Below are positions 1 through 7,954 of a stretch of 19,156 nucleotides of DNA, one piece after another (positions within the stretch are counted from its first letter, which is position 1; every line of letters begins with the position of its first letter). A program made the position numbers and the translations under genes. Origin of the DNA: DASZCR01 sp035942915 (GTDB lineage: Bacteria > Acidobacteriota > Blastocatellia > Pyrinomonadales > Pyrinomonadaceae); NCBI GenBank assembly GCA_035942915.1, contig DASZCR010000080.1, positions 1 to 19,156 of the forward strand. Reading direction: 5' to 3'. The notes beneath the pieces are model-generated. The model worked only from the letters and a program-made list of their open reading frames with translations, did not search any database and had not been told where the DNA came from.

Positions 1-109
1 CCTTGAGGAAGACGCCCGTGCCGATGACGTTGCCGATGATGATCGACGTGGCCGCGATCAGCGACAGCCCGCGAATCAGAGAGATGTTTCTTGAGATAGG
101 CGTTGACAT
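1..109 (-). CDS. APC-superfamily amino-acid permease, N-terminal fragment
   Basis: Reading the minus strand from an ATG at 109 gives about 36 residues before the window edge. A short polar head (MSTPISRN) is followed by a hydrophobic segment containing IIIGNVIGTGVF. This matches the first transmembrane helix of APC-superfamily permeases, whose unwound IGxGxF motif contacts the substrate amino group. The product should be a cytoplasmic-membrane amino-acid transporter; its substrate cannot be read from this fragment. No strong Shine-Dalgarno sequence precedes the ATG. It lies 70 bp downstream of the LysA-like gene on the same strand, so the two may share a transcript, although a hairpin lies between them. 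Confidence 0.72.
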   Translation of the reverse strand, partial: MSTPISRNISLIRGLSLIAATSIIIGNVIGTGVFLK

Positions 110-139
110 AAATTCAGGTGAACGGCGAGCGTTGAGAGT

Positions 140-170
140 CAATCAGCGGGCGTTTTCCAAACGCCGATTG
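140..170 (-). terminator. hairpin between lysA-like gene and permease
   Basis: A 7-bp stem (GGCGTTT/AAACGCC, 3-nt loop) sits inside a second 5-bp pairing (CAATC/GATTG) with a 4-nt bulge, 10-40 nt after the stop codon of the decarboxylase gene. No clear U-run follows on the minus strand, so it may be a weak or factor-assisted terminator, an mRNA-end stabiliser, or a leader element of the permease gene. Confidence 0.35.
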
Positions 171-179
171 CTTAGTCGT

Positions 180-1604
<1,425 letters not shown>

Positions 1605-1661
1605 GCGCTTTAAGGTGCTCCTTGGTAAATGGCGTGGCGAATCGGGTCGATGATGGCTGCG

Positions 1662-1691
1662 AAGATAGTCCGCGCGCGCAGGGGGCGTCAA
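1662..1691 (-). promoter_or_regulatory. sigma70-like promoter of lysA-like gene
   Basis: Minus strand TTGACG (1691-1686), an 18-nt spacer, then TATCTT (1667-1662). This predicts a start near 1655 and a leader of roughly 50 nt. The same -10 hexamer and spacer length occur before the tRNA-Gly gene in this window. It lies in the divergent gap, just before the aminotransferase start codon. Confidence 0.5.
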
Positions 1692-1713
1692 GTGCGCGAA
1701 GGTGATGGAAGAG

Positions 1714-2865
1714 ATGATGGAAGAGACAAGAGCGGCGACCGAAGCGGAGGTGGACTGGCAAAATGTCCGCCGCGACTTTCCCGTGACGAGCCGGATGGCA
1801 TATCTGAACAGCGCGGGCGCAGGGCCGATGGCCTTACCCGTCCGCGAAGCCGCGACCAACTTCTACGCCGAAACTCTGGAAGGCGGCGACGCGCGCTGGA
1901 ACGAATGGCTCGAACGGCGCGAGCGTGCGCGGGCGACGGTGGCGCGCCTCATCAACGCCGAACCCGACGAGATAGCTTTTACGACCAACACGTCCGGCGG
2001 GATGAACTTAATCGTCGATGCCTTCGAGGGCGCGGGCGAAGTCGTCTCCTGCGAGTTGGAGTTTCCCGTCTCGACGATTCCCTGGATGCACAGGGGCGTG
2101 CCTGTGCGTCTGGTCAAGCCGGTCGCGGGAGAGTTGCGGACGGAAGACGTGCTCGCGGCGACGGACGAACGCACCGGCATCATCTGCCTCAGCCACGTCC
2201 AGTATTCCAACGGCTTTCGCGCCGACCTCGAAGAGCTTGGCCGAGCCAAAGGCCGCCACGCCTTCGTCGTCAACGCGAGCCAGTCGGCGGGCGTGCTGCC
2301 TATCGACGTGAAGCGGATGCGCATCGACGCGCTCTGCGCGACCGGGCACAAGTGGATGCTGGCAGGCTACGGCTCAGGCTTCGTCTATCTGAGCCGCGAG
2401 TTGCTGGCGCGGACGCGCCCGCGCGCCATCAGTTGGATGAGCGTCGAGAACCCTTTCAGGATGCGCAACGACGAGTACACCGTGCGCCGCGACGCCGCGC
2501 CGCGCGCAGAGACCGGCTGCCCACACTTTGCGGGCATCTTCGCGCTCGGCGCGGCGGCCGACTATCTGCTGCGCCTCGGCACGGAACGCGTCGAGCGGCG
2601 CGCGCTCGACATCAACCGACACCTGACCACGCGGCTGCGCGAGGCGGGCTGGCGCGTCCTGTCGCCTCTGCGCGACGAGCGCAGGCGTTCGGCCGAGACG
2701 CTCGTCGAGGCCGCCGACCCGGCGCGCACGGTCGCGCATCTCTCGCGCGCGGGCGTCGCCGTCACCTACAAGCCCGAAGGCTTCCGCGTCGCCACGCACT
2801 TCTTCAACGACGAGACGGACGTGGCACGTCTCTTGTCCGCGCTCGACGAGTTGAGAAGGGGTTGA
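1714..2865 (+). CDS. class V aminotransferase / cysteine desulfurase-like PLP enzyme
   Basis: A 383-residue fold-type I PLP protein of aminotransferase class V (the group containing cysteine desulfurases, selenocysteine lyases and isopenicillin-N epimerases). The Schiff-base lysine is K213 in ATGHKWM. The N-terminal YLNSAGAGP and the TTNTSGGMN phosphate-binding segment fit the family. The ASQ motif (188-190) is preceded by N187, where the usual residue is the Asp that pairs with the PLP pyridine nitrogen. No catalytic cysteine loop typical of SufS/IscS is obvious, so a desulfurase role is not supported and the substrate is unknown. I chose ATG 1714 because AAGGTG (1699-1704) lies 9 nt upstream; 1702 (GTG) and 1705 (ATG) are alternatives. 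It leads a same-strand run with two glycosidase genes, which gives no clear hint of its substrate. Confidence 0.8.
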   Translation: MMEETRAATEAEVDWQNVRRDFPVTSRMAYLNSAGAGPMALPVREAATNFYAETLEGGDARWNEWLERRERARATVARLINAEPDEIAFTTNTSGGMNLIVDAFEGAGEVVSCELEFPVSTIPWMHRGVPVRLVKPVAGELRTEDVLAATDERTGIICLSHVQYSNGFRADLEELGRAKGRHAFVVNASQSAGVLPIDVKRMRIDALCATGHKWMLAGYGSGFVYLSRELLARTRPRAISWMSVENPFRMRNDEYTVRRDAAPRAETGCPHFAGIFALGAAADYLLRLGTERVERRALDINRHLTTRLREAGWRVLSPLRDERRRSAETLVEAADPARTVAHLSRAGVAVTYKPEGFRVATHFFNDETDVARLLSALDELRRG

Positions 2866-2960
2866 CGGAAAAGTTGCTCTCGAAACTCAAGACCGAAGTC
2901 TCAGCGCCACACAATCGCAAACATATGGCACTATAAGTCGGGCGAAGTCCGCCGCCGACT

Positions 2961-5027
2961 ATGAAGGAAGATTCACTCCATCCGCCCGCGCGACAGGCGA
3001 CCTACCTGAACCCGGTCTACGACCGGGACTTTCCAGACCCCTACGTCCTTAAATTCGCGGGCGAATACTGGGCTTATTGCACGGGGCTGCGCACGGACGG
3101 TCGCGCCTTCGGCATCCTCCACTCGCGCGACCTAGTCAACTGGCGCGAGGTCGGCACGGCGCTTGAGCCTCTGCCGGGTAACCACCCCTGCTACTGGGCT
3201 CCCGAAGTCGTCCACGAACAAGGCCGCTTTCTGATGTACTACAGCGTCGGCGACGAAGTGCATATGACGATTCGCGTCGCCGTCGCCGACAGCCCCACAG
3301 GCCCTTTCGTAGACTCCGGCCGGAATCTCACGCGCGAGCAGTTCGCCATCGACGCGCACGTCTTCATCGACGACGACGGCACGCGCTATCTCTTCTACGC
3401 CACAGATTTTCTTGAACACACGCACATCGGCACCGGCACTGTCCGCGACCTGATGCTCGACCCCTTCACGCTCGCCGGACGCCCCGTGCCGGTCACACGC
3501 GCGCGTTACGATTGGCAGGTCTACGACCCCGTGCGCAAGGAGAAAGGCGGCGTGCGCTGGCACACGGTCGAAGGCCCGACCGTCCTCAAACACAAGGGGC
3601 GTTACTACGAGATGTTCAGCGGCGGCAACTGGCAGAACACGACCTACGGTGTCAGTTTCGCCAGCAGCGAGCGGGTTGACGACCCGCGCGAGTGGGCGCA
3701 ACTCTGCGACGGAGAGAGCGTGCTGCCGATTCTGCGCACGGTGCCCGGCCGCGTCATCGGCCCCGGTCATAATTCGGTCGTGCGCGGGCCAGACAACAGG
3801 CAATTGTTCTGCGTCTATCATCGCTGGGCGGAGGCCGGGCGCGTGATGGCTATCGACCGGCTCGACTGGGTCGGCGACGGGATGATTGTGCTCGGCCCTT
3901 CGACCACCCCGCAGCCCGCCCCGCTGACGCCGACCTTCACGGACTTTTTCGACGGCCGACGCGAGGCGCTCGGCGAAGGCTGGCAACGCGCGGGCGGACG
4001 CTGGACGGTCGCAGGCGGCGAGGCCGTGCAGGAGGACGCGACGGCCGAGTCGTCCGAGGCGCGCTGTCTGACGGCGGCGGCCAGCTTCTTGGCCGAAATG
4101 ACGCTCCGTCGTGTGTCGGAAGAAGACGCGGGCGCGGCGGGCGGGTCATATGGCGTGACGCTACGCGCGGAGGACGGACTGGGGACGCTCGAAATTCTTC
4201 TCGAACCTGAAACCCGTTGCGTCCGCGTCGCATCCAACGAAGGCGACCACGACTCACCCCACGTCTTTGCAAAACTCCCGGACGATTTCGACTTCTCGGC
4301 TCGCCATCTGCTTCGTCTGGAAGCGGATGAAGGAGCGGTCAGCGTCCGGCTCGATGAGGCGGCGTTTCGCTGGCAGGGGCGGACAGGCGTCTGGCCTGCA
4401 CGGCTCGCGTTGGCGACGCGCGGCGCGTCGGCCGCCTTTGGAGGCTTCGCGCTGACGCTCGGTTGGGAAGAGTTGTTCATGGACGCAAGTATCGAGGCGC
4501 GCGGCTGGCAAGCGGCGATGAGCGGCGAGACGGTCGGAAAGTGGTATGTCAGAGAGCGCAGACTTTGGTATGCTCCCGCGTCGGAGGAGCGGGGAGTAAT
4601 CTGGAAGGGGACTCTGCTGGAAAATTACGAGTTGGTCGTCAATGCGTGTCTCTCAGAGACGGCGGATGATTCGAGCGATTACGGCTTCTATCCGGCTTAC
4701 GCGGCTGAGGAGGGGCGCGGGCCACTCGTCGCGCTCGTCAGGACGGACGCCGGATGGGCGCTGGAACTGATGCGCGAGTCGGCGAATGAGGACGATGCTA
4801 ATAAGGCATCAGGGGCGCAGCAATTTCCGCTGCCCCGGTCTTTCAACCCGCAGGCGTTTCAGCAGTTCCGTTTCATCAAACTCGGCGGGCGGCTGACGAT
4901 ACAGTATGGCGGCGAGTCGGTCGCAACCGTCGATGCGCCGCCTATCCCGACGCGGGTTGCGCTCACGGCGCGCGGCAGCGTGACGGCTTTCGATTTGGTC
5001 AGAGTGACGATGATACAGGGCGCTTGA
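2961..5027 (+). CDS. glycoside hydrolase family 43 protein with C-terminal beta-domains
   Basis: A 688-residue protein. Residues about 15-320 form a GH43 five-bladed beta-propeller, the fold of inverting beta-xylosidases and alpha-L-arabinofuranosidases. The three expected carboxylates are visible: D26 (general base, DFPDPYV), D131 (pKa modulator, DAHVF) and E204 (general acid, VEGPT). A GPGHNS motif, typical of the family, lies near residues 270-275. Residues about 330-500 and 505-688 look like two beta-rich accessory domains (FFDG...GW..AGGRW and a second W-rich block), possibly LamG/DUF1080-like; this is inferred from composition and pattern only. No signal peptide is visible, so it probably trims imported oligosaccharides inside the cell. 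It lies 95 bp after the aminotransferase gene and 30 bp before the GH1-like gene. No clear Shine-Dalgarno precedes the ATG. Substrate is not determinable from sequence. Confidence 0.87.
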   Translation: MKEDSLHPPARQATYLNPVYDRDFPDPYVLKFAGEYWAYCTGLRTDGRAFGILHSRDLVNWREVGTALEPLPGNHPCYWAPEVVHEQGRFLMYYSVGDEVHMTIRVAVADSPTGPFVDSGRNLTREQFAIDAHVFIDDDGTRYLFYATDFLEHTHIGTGTVRDLMLDPFTLAGRPVPVTRARYDWQVYDPVRKEKGGVRWHTVEGPTVLKHKGRYYEMFSGGNWQNTTYGVSFASSERVDDPREWAQLCDGESVLPILRTVPGRVIGPGHNSVVRGPDNRQLFCVYHRWAEAGRVMAIDRLDWVGDGMIVLGPSTTPQPAPLTPTFTDFFDGRREALGEGWQRAGGRWTVAGGEAVQEDATAESSEARCLTAAASFLAEMTLRRVSEEDAGAAGGSYGVTLRAEDGLGTLEILLEPETRCVRVASNEGDHDSPHVFAKLPDDFDFSARHLLRLEADEGAVSVRLDEAAFRWQGRTGVWPARLALATRGASAAFGGFALTLGWEELFMDASIEARGWQAAMSGETVGKWYVRERRLWYAPASEERGVIWKGTLLENYELVVNACLSETADDSSDYGFYPAYAAEEGRGPLVALVRTDAGWALELMRESANEDDANKASGAQQFPLPRSFNPQAFQQFRFIKLGGRLTIQYGGESVATVDAPPIPTRVALTARGSVTAFDLVRVTMIQGA

Positions 5028-5057
5028 GTCAACAGCCTCGCGCGCCATTCTCAGACG

Positions 5058-6419
5058 ATGAACGGAATCAGATTTTCGCCAGACCCCGAAGATTTCATCT
5101 GGGCAAGCGGCATCGAAGACACTTTCGTTCCGCAGGTTAAGCCGGGACATCGCCCGCTCGACGAGTACCAGTTGATGGGGCACTACGTCCACTGGCGCGA
5201 AGACCTCGCGCTGGCGCGCGAGCTTGGCCTCGACGCGTTGCGTTGGGGCGTGCCTTGGTACAGGGTCGAGCCGCAGCCGGGCGAGTTCGACTGGGGCTGG
5301 ACGGACGAAGTGATTCCCTACATGGTCGAAGAACTCGGCATCACGCCGATTATCGACCTCATGCACTACGGCACGCCCTTCTGGCTGACGCGCTCGTTCA
5401 TCGACAAAAATTACCCGCGCGCCGTCGCCTCCTACTCGGCCGCCTTCGTGCGCCGCTACCACAGTCTCATCAAATGGTACACGCCCCTCAACGAGCCGCT
5501 CGTCAACTCGCTCTACTGCGGCAAGCGCGGTCTGTGGCCGCCTTACCTGCGCGGCGATAACGGCTACATCCGCGTCATGCTGCAACTCGTCAAGGGCATT
5601 GCCGCCACCGTCGAGGCCGTCAAGGAAGAGGACGCGCAGGCGCGAATGGTTCACGTCGAGGCGACGGGGCTGAGCCGCGCCATCAGGCAGGACTTGGAGG
5701 CGCTCGCCGTCGAGGAGCAGCACAGGGGCTATCTCGCCTACGACCTGCTGACGGGGCGCGTCCGCGCAGACCACCCGCTCTTCACGTGGCTCGTGCGCAA
5801 CGGCGTATCCGCCGACGACCTGCAAGAGATTGCCGCGCACCCGATTGAACTCGACGTGCTCGGCCTGAACTTCTACCCGCAGTGGTCAACGCAGCATCTC
5901 TTCATCGACAAGAAGGGCAGGCTCGCCTTCCGTCCGACCGAAGACGACAGCGCCGGTCTGGCCGCCATCATCAACGATTATCACAGACGCTATAACGCGC
6001 CCGTCCTCATCACCGAGACGAGCGCCTTCGGCTCCGACGAACTGCGCGCCAACTGGCTGCGCACCTCGCTCGACGCCGTCAAGTTTCTGCGCTCGCAGGG
6101 CGTGCCCGTCTATGGCTACACATGGTTTCCGCTCTTCACGATGATTGATTGGCGCTACCGACACGAAATCGGCCCCATCGAGCAGTATCGTCTCGAACTC
6201 GGCCTCTATCGCCTGCGCCAGAAACTCGGCAGCACGGAGGAGGACGACGGCCTCGGTCGCTGGTCGTCCACGCCGCTCGTCGAACAGTTTCGCTCCTACA
6301 TCGCAGACCCGCACGCGGCCGTCGGCCCACTCATCGAAGGCGGCGCGGGCACGGATGCGGCGGAGGAACTGTTCAGCGAAGAGGAGGAGCGGCTCGAACA
6401 GCCCGTCGAGGGCGACTGA
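5058..6419 (+). CDS. glycoside hydrolase family 1-like (beta-glycosidase) protein
   Basis: A 453-residue (beta/alpha)8-barrel clan A glycosidase resembling GH1 beta-glucosidases/galactosidases. The acid/base glutamate is E146 in TPLNEP (GH1 TFNEP equivalent) and the nucleophile is E320 in LITETSAFG (GH1 ITENG equivalent). Upstream, LRWGVPWYRVEPQPGEFDW matches the GH1 strand that reads R-S-(I/W)-W-R-P-G in classical members. The nucleophile motif differs from canonical ITENG, so this is a divergent branch. There is no signal peptide and the C-terminus is acidic (EEEE). It sits 30 bp after the GH43 gene on the same strand, suggesting co-transcription and joint breakdown of a mixed-linkage or decorated oligosaccharide. 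The retaining mechanism is inferred from the family. Confidence 0.85.
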   Translation: MNGIRFSPDPEDFIWASGIEDTFVPQVKPGHRPLDEYQLMGHYVHWREDLALARELGLDALRWGVPWYRVEPQPGEFDWGWTDEVIPYMVEELGITPIIDLMHYGTPFWLTRSFIDKNYPRAVASYSAAFVRRYHSLIKWYTPLNEPLVNSLYCGKRGLWPPYLRGDNGYIRVMLQLVKGIAATVEAVKEEDAQARMVHVEATGLSRAIRQDLEALAVEEQHRGYLAYDLLTGRVRADHPLFTWLVRNGVSADDLQEIAAHPIELDVLGLNFYPQWSTQHLFIDKKGRLAFRPTEDDSAGLAAIINDYHRRYNAPVLITETSAFGSDELRANWLRTSLDAVKFLRSQGVPVYGYTWFPLFTMIDWRYRHEIGPIEQYRLELGLYRLRQKLGSTEEDDGLGRWSSTPLVEQFRSYIADPHAAVGPLIEGGAGTDAAEELFSEEEERLEQPVEGD

Positions 6420-6444
6420 GCGAGCCTCTGCGGCCGCGCGCCGT

Positions 6445-6474
6445 TTGACACCTGAGCGCGCGAGTGAGTATCTT
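6445..6474 (+). promoter_or_regulatory. sigma70-like promoter of tRNA-Gly
   Basis: Consensus TTGACA (6445-6450), an 18-nt spacer and TATCTT (6469-6474), placing transcription start about 9 nt before the tRNA 5' end. Confidence 0.6.
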
Positions 6475-6489
6475 TTCGTCAACCTTTGA

Positions 6490-6561
6490 GCGGGAGTGGC
6501 GCAATGGTAGCGCAATAGCTTCCCAAGCTATGGGTTGCGGGTTCGAGTCCCGTCTCCCGCT
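6490..6561 (+). tRNA. tRNA-Gly (anticodon CCC)
   Basis: A complete cloverleaf can be drawn. The acceptor stem is GCGGGAG/CTCCCGC, the D arm GCGC-AATGGTA-GCGC, the anticodon arm ATAGC-TTCCCAA-GCTAT with anticodon CCC, a 5-nt variable loop, and the T arm GCGGG-TTCGAGT-CCCGT with one G-U pair. The discriminator base is U. The 3' CCA is not encoded, so it must be added enzymatically. It is flanked by its own promoter and a strong intrinsic terminator, hence a single-gene transcription unit. Confidence 0.97.
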
Positions 6562-6576
6562 TTTCACCTGAGAACT

Positions 6577-6613
6577 AAAGGAATCCGGCGCGCGTTCGCC
6601 GGATTCCTTTTTT
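6577..6613 (+). terminator. intrinsic terminator after tRNA-Gly
   Basis: A perfect 11-bp stem (6580-6590 with 6597-6607), 6-nt loop, then six T residues (6608-6613), preceded by AAA that can pair with part of the T-run. Confidence 0.93.
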
Positions 6614-6747
6614 CGCCTCGCCGTAGTTCTTCGCCTCAGTATCATTAAGAGACAGACTTGCATCCCGGCCGTACAGGAACGCGCACGTCGAGTGGCAAAT
6701 TCCGGCGCGTTTGCCTGTCTGTCGGCTTTTGCGTGCGCGGCGCGCGC

Positions 6748-6762
6748 TGGCACGTCGGTTGC
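6748..6762 (+). promoter_or_regulatory. sigma54-type (-24/-12) promoter match
   Basis: TGGCACG (6748-6754) and TTGC (6759-6762) have the exact spacing of the sigma54 consensus TGGCACG-N4-TTGC, with the GG and GC dinucleotides in place. Start of transcription would be near 6774, about 43 nt before the GTG start of the lipoprotein-like gene. A bacterial enhancer-binding protein would be needed; none is encoded in this window. Confidence 0.5.
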
Positions 6763-6816
6763 GCTTCACAGACTCGTTTAAAGGGACTATCCAGCTTGAG
6801 ACGGAGGAGATAAGAG

Positions 6817-7470
6817 GTGTATCAAAGATTCCTGACTGCCTGCGCCGCCTGCGCGCTCGCGGCCTTCGCGGCAGCTTGCAGCGGCGGCGACAACACGACA
6901 ACCAACAGCGCCACCAACACCAACGCGTCAACAGCCAACGCGACGACCACCAACACGACAACCACTACCACGACGGCGCAGGAGACGCGCACGATGCCCG
7001 ACGGGTCTGAGATTCGCACGGAGACGTTGGACGGCGTGCGAACCGAGACGCGCACCTTCACCGACCCGAACGGTCGCATCGAGCGCGTCGTCGTCCGCAC
7101 GGATGCGAGCGGACGGCGCACGGCGCGCGTCCACTATCGCGCGGGCGAGGTCAGGGAACTGCCTGAGAATCAAATCGAGAATGCTCTGACGGCGACGGCC
7201 GAGACGCTGGCCGACGCGGGCGGCGTGGTCGCTGATAAGACAGAGGACGCGGCGGGCGCGGTCAGGGATAAGGGCGGCGATGTCGTCGAGGCGACGGGTG
7301 AAGGCGTCAAGGCCGGAGCCGAGAAGACGGCCGAAGGGGCGCGCGCCGTCGGCAGCCGCGCACGCAGAGCCGGCGAGCGGGTCGCGGACGAAACGAAGGA
7401 AGGCGCGAAGAAGGCGGCCGAAGGCGCGAAGAAGGTCGGCAACAAGGTCAAAGACGCCGTCACGCCTTAA
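6817..7470 (+). CDS. putative lipoprotein with Thr/Asn tether and LEA-like amphipathic tail
   Basis: A 217-residue protein of unknown function. The start is GTG, fixed by GGAGGA (6803-6808) 8 nt upstream. Residues 5-20 are hydrophobic and end in AAAC at C21, an imperfect lipobox, so it is probably a lipid-anchored envelope protein. Residues 26-53 are a Thr/Asn-rich low-complexity tether. Residues about 54-112 are a polar block (TMPDGSEIRTETLDG, repeated RTET) that looks beta-stranded. Residues about 115-217 are Ala/Lys/Glu-rich amphipathic helix with repeated EGAKKA-type words, resembling LEA group 3 or apolipoprotein-like proteins. It is monocistronic: a sigma54-like promoter match lies before it and a terminator follows. 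Desiccation or envelope-stress protection is only a guess from the tail. Confidence 0.75.
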   Translation: MYQRFLTACAACALAAFAAACSGGDNTTTNSATNTNASTANATTTNTTTTTTTAQETRTMPDGSEIRTETLDGVRTETRTFTDPNGRIERVVVRTDASGRRTARVHYRAGEVRELPENQIENALTATAETLADAGGVVADKTEDAAGAVRDKGGDVVEATGEGVKAGAEKTAEGARAVGSRARRAGERVADETKEGAKKAAEGAKKVGNKVKDAVTP

Positions 7471-7505
7471 CACCTCGCGCGCGGCGACATTCGACGACTT
7501 CAACG

Positions 7506-7538
7506 GGCGTCCGCACCTGCTCCTGTGCGGACGCCTTT
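7506..7538 (+). terminator. intrinsic terminator after lipoprotein gene
   Basis: A perfect 11-bp stem (7506-7516 with 7525-7535), 8-nt loop and a short TTT tail, 35 nt downstream of the stop codon. Confidence 0.75.
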
Positions 7539-7589
7539 CCTCTGAGCGGTGCGCGCTCTGCTATACTGTTCGACGGGTTAATCAATCCG

Positions 7590-7907
7590 ATGCGTGAGGT
7601 GACAGAAGACGTGGACGAGTCTAAGAGTTGGACGGTTCTGTGCCCGTGCTGCGAGGCGACGATGGTCATCGACGCGCAGACCGGCGCTATCATCTCGCAC
7701 CGCGAAAAGGCCAAGCCGCTCGCCTCCTTCGAGGAGATGGCGAAGGACTTGGAGCGACAGAAGCAGACGCGCGAACAGGTCTTCGCGCAGGAACTCGGCT
7801 CGCTCAAAGACCGCGAACGCCTGCTCGAAGAGAAGTTTCGCAACGCGCTCAAACGCGCCGAAGAGGACAAAGACAAGCCATACCTGAACCCGCTCGACAT
7901 CGACTGA
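7590..7907 (+). CDS. small hypothetical protein, CPCC motif plus coiled coil
   Basis: A 105-residue cytoplasmic protein I do not recognise. The N-terminal third has a CPCC motif (C18, C20, C21) in a short beta-like segment (WTVLCPCC...MVIDAQTGAII) with H37 nearby, suggesting a small metal-binding hairpin. Residues about 47-97 are highly charged and helical, likely a coiled coil (EEMAKDLERQKQ...RERLLEEKFRNALKRAEE). A TATACT -10-like hexamer lies at 7562-7567. The start is uncertain: ATG 7590 has no Shine-Dalgarno, whereas GTG 7611 has GAGGTGA (7596-7602) 8 nt upstream and would give a 98-residue product that keeps the CPCC motif. It is convergent with the hydrolase gene, 47 bp away. Confidence 0.72.
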   Translation: MREVTEDVDESKSWTVLCPCCEATMVIDAQTGAIISHREKAKPLASFEEMAKDLERQKQTREQVFAQELGSLKDRERLLEEKFRNALKRAEEDKDKPYLNPLDID

Positions 7908-7915
7908 CGACGCAG

Positions 7916-7934
7916 GATGAGCCGCACGCTCATC
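7916..7934. terminator. short hairpin between convergent genes
   Basis: A perfect 7-bp stem (GATGAGC/GCTCATC) with 5-nt loop lies in the 47-bp gap between two convergent stop codons. There is no T-tract on either strand, so it is at best a weak bidirectional terminator. Confidence 0.3.
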
Positions 7935-7954
7935 GCGCATCAACTCTGTCCGCG

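Noticed and set aside
1629..2936. 435-residue plus-strand frame overlapping the aminotransferase in another frame
   Set aside because: Extremely Arg-rich translation without motifs, while the alternative frame encodes a recognisable PLP enzyme.
2932..2937. TATAAG as a -10 box for the GH43 gene
   Set aside because: No acceptable -35 hexamer lies 16-18 nt upstream, so a promoter is not supported; co-transcription with the upstream gene is as likely.
4809..5840. 343-residue minus-strand frame across the two glycosidases
   Set aside because: Overlaps two genes with intact catalytic motifs and has shadow-like composition.
6490..6613. Integration site or mobile element at the tRNA-Gly
   Set aside because: No integrase, no direct repeat of the tRNA 3' end nearby, and the tRNA is followed directly by its own terminator.
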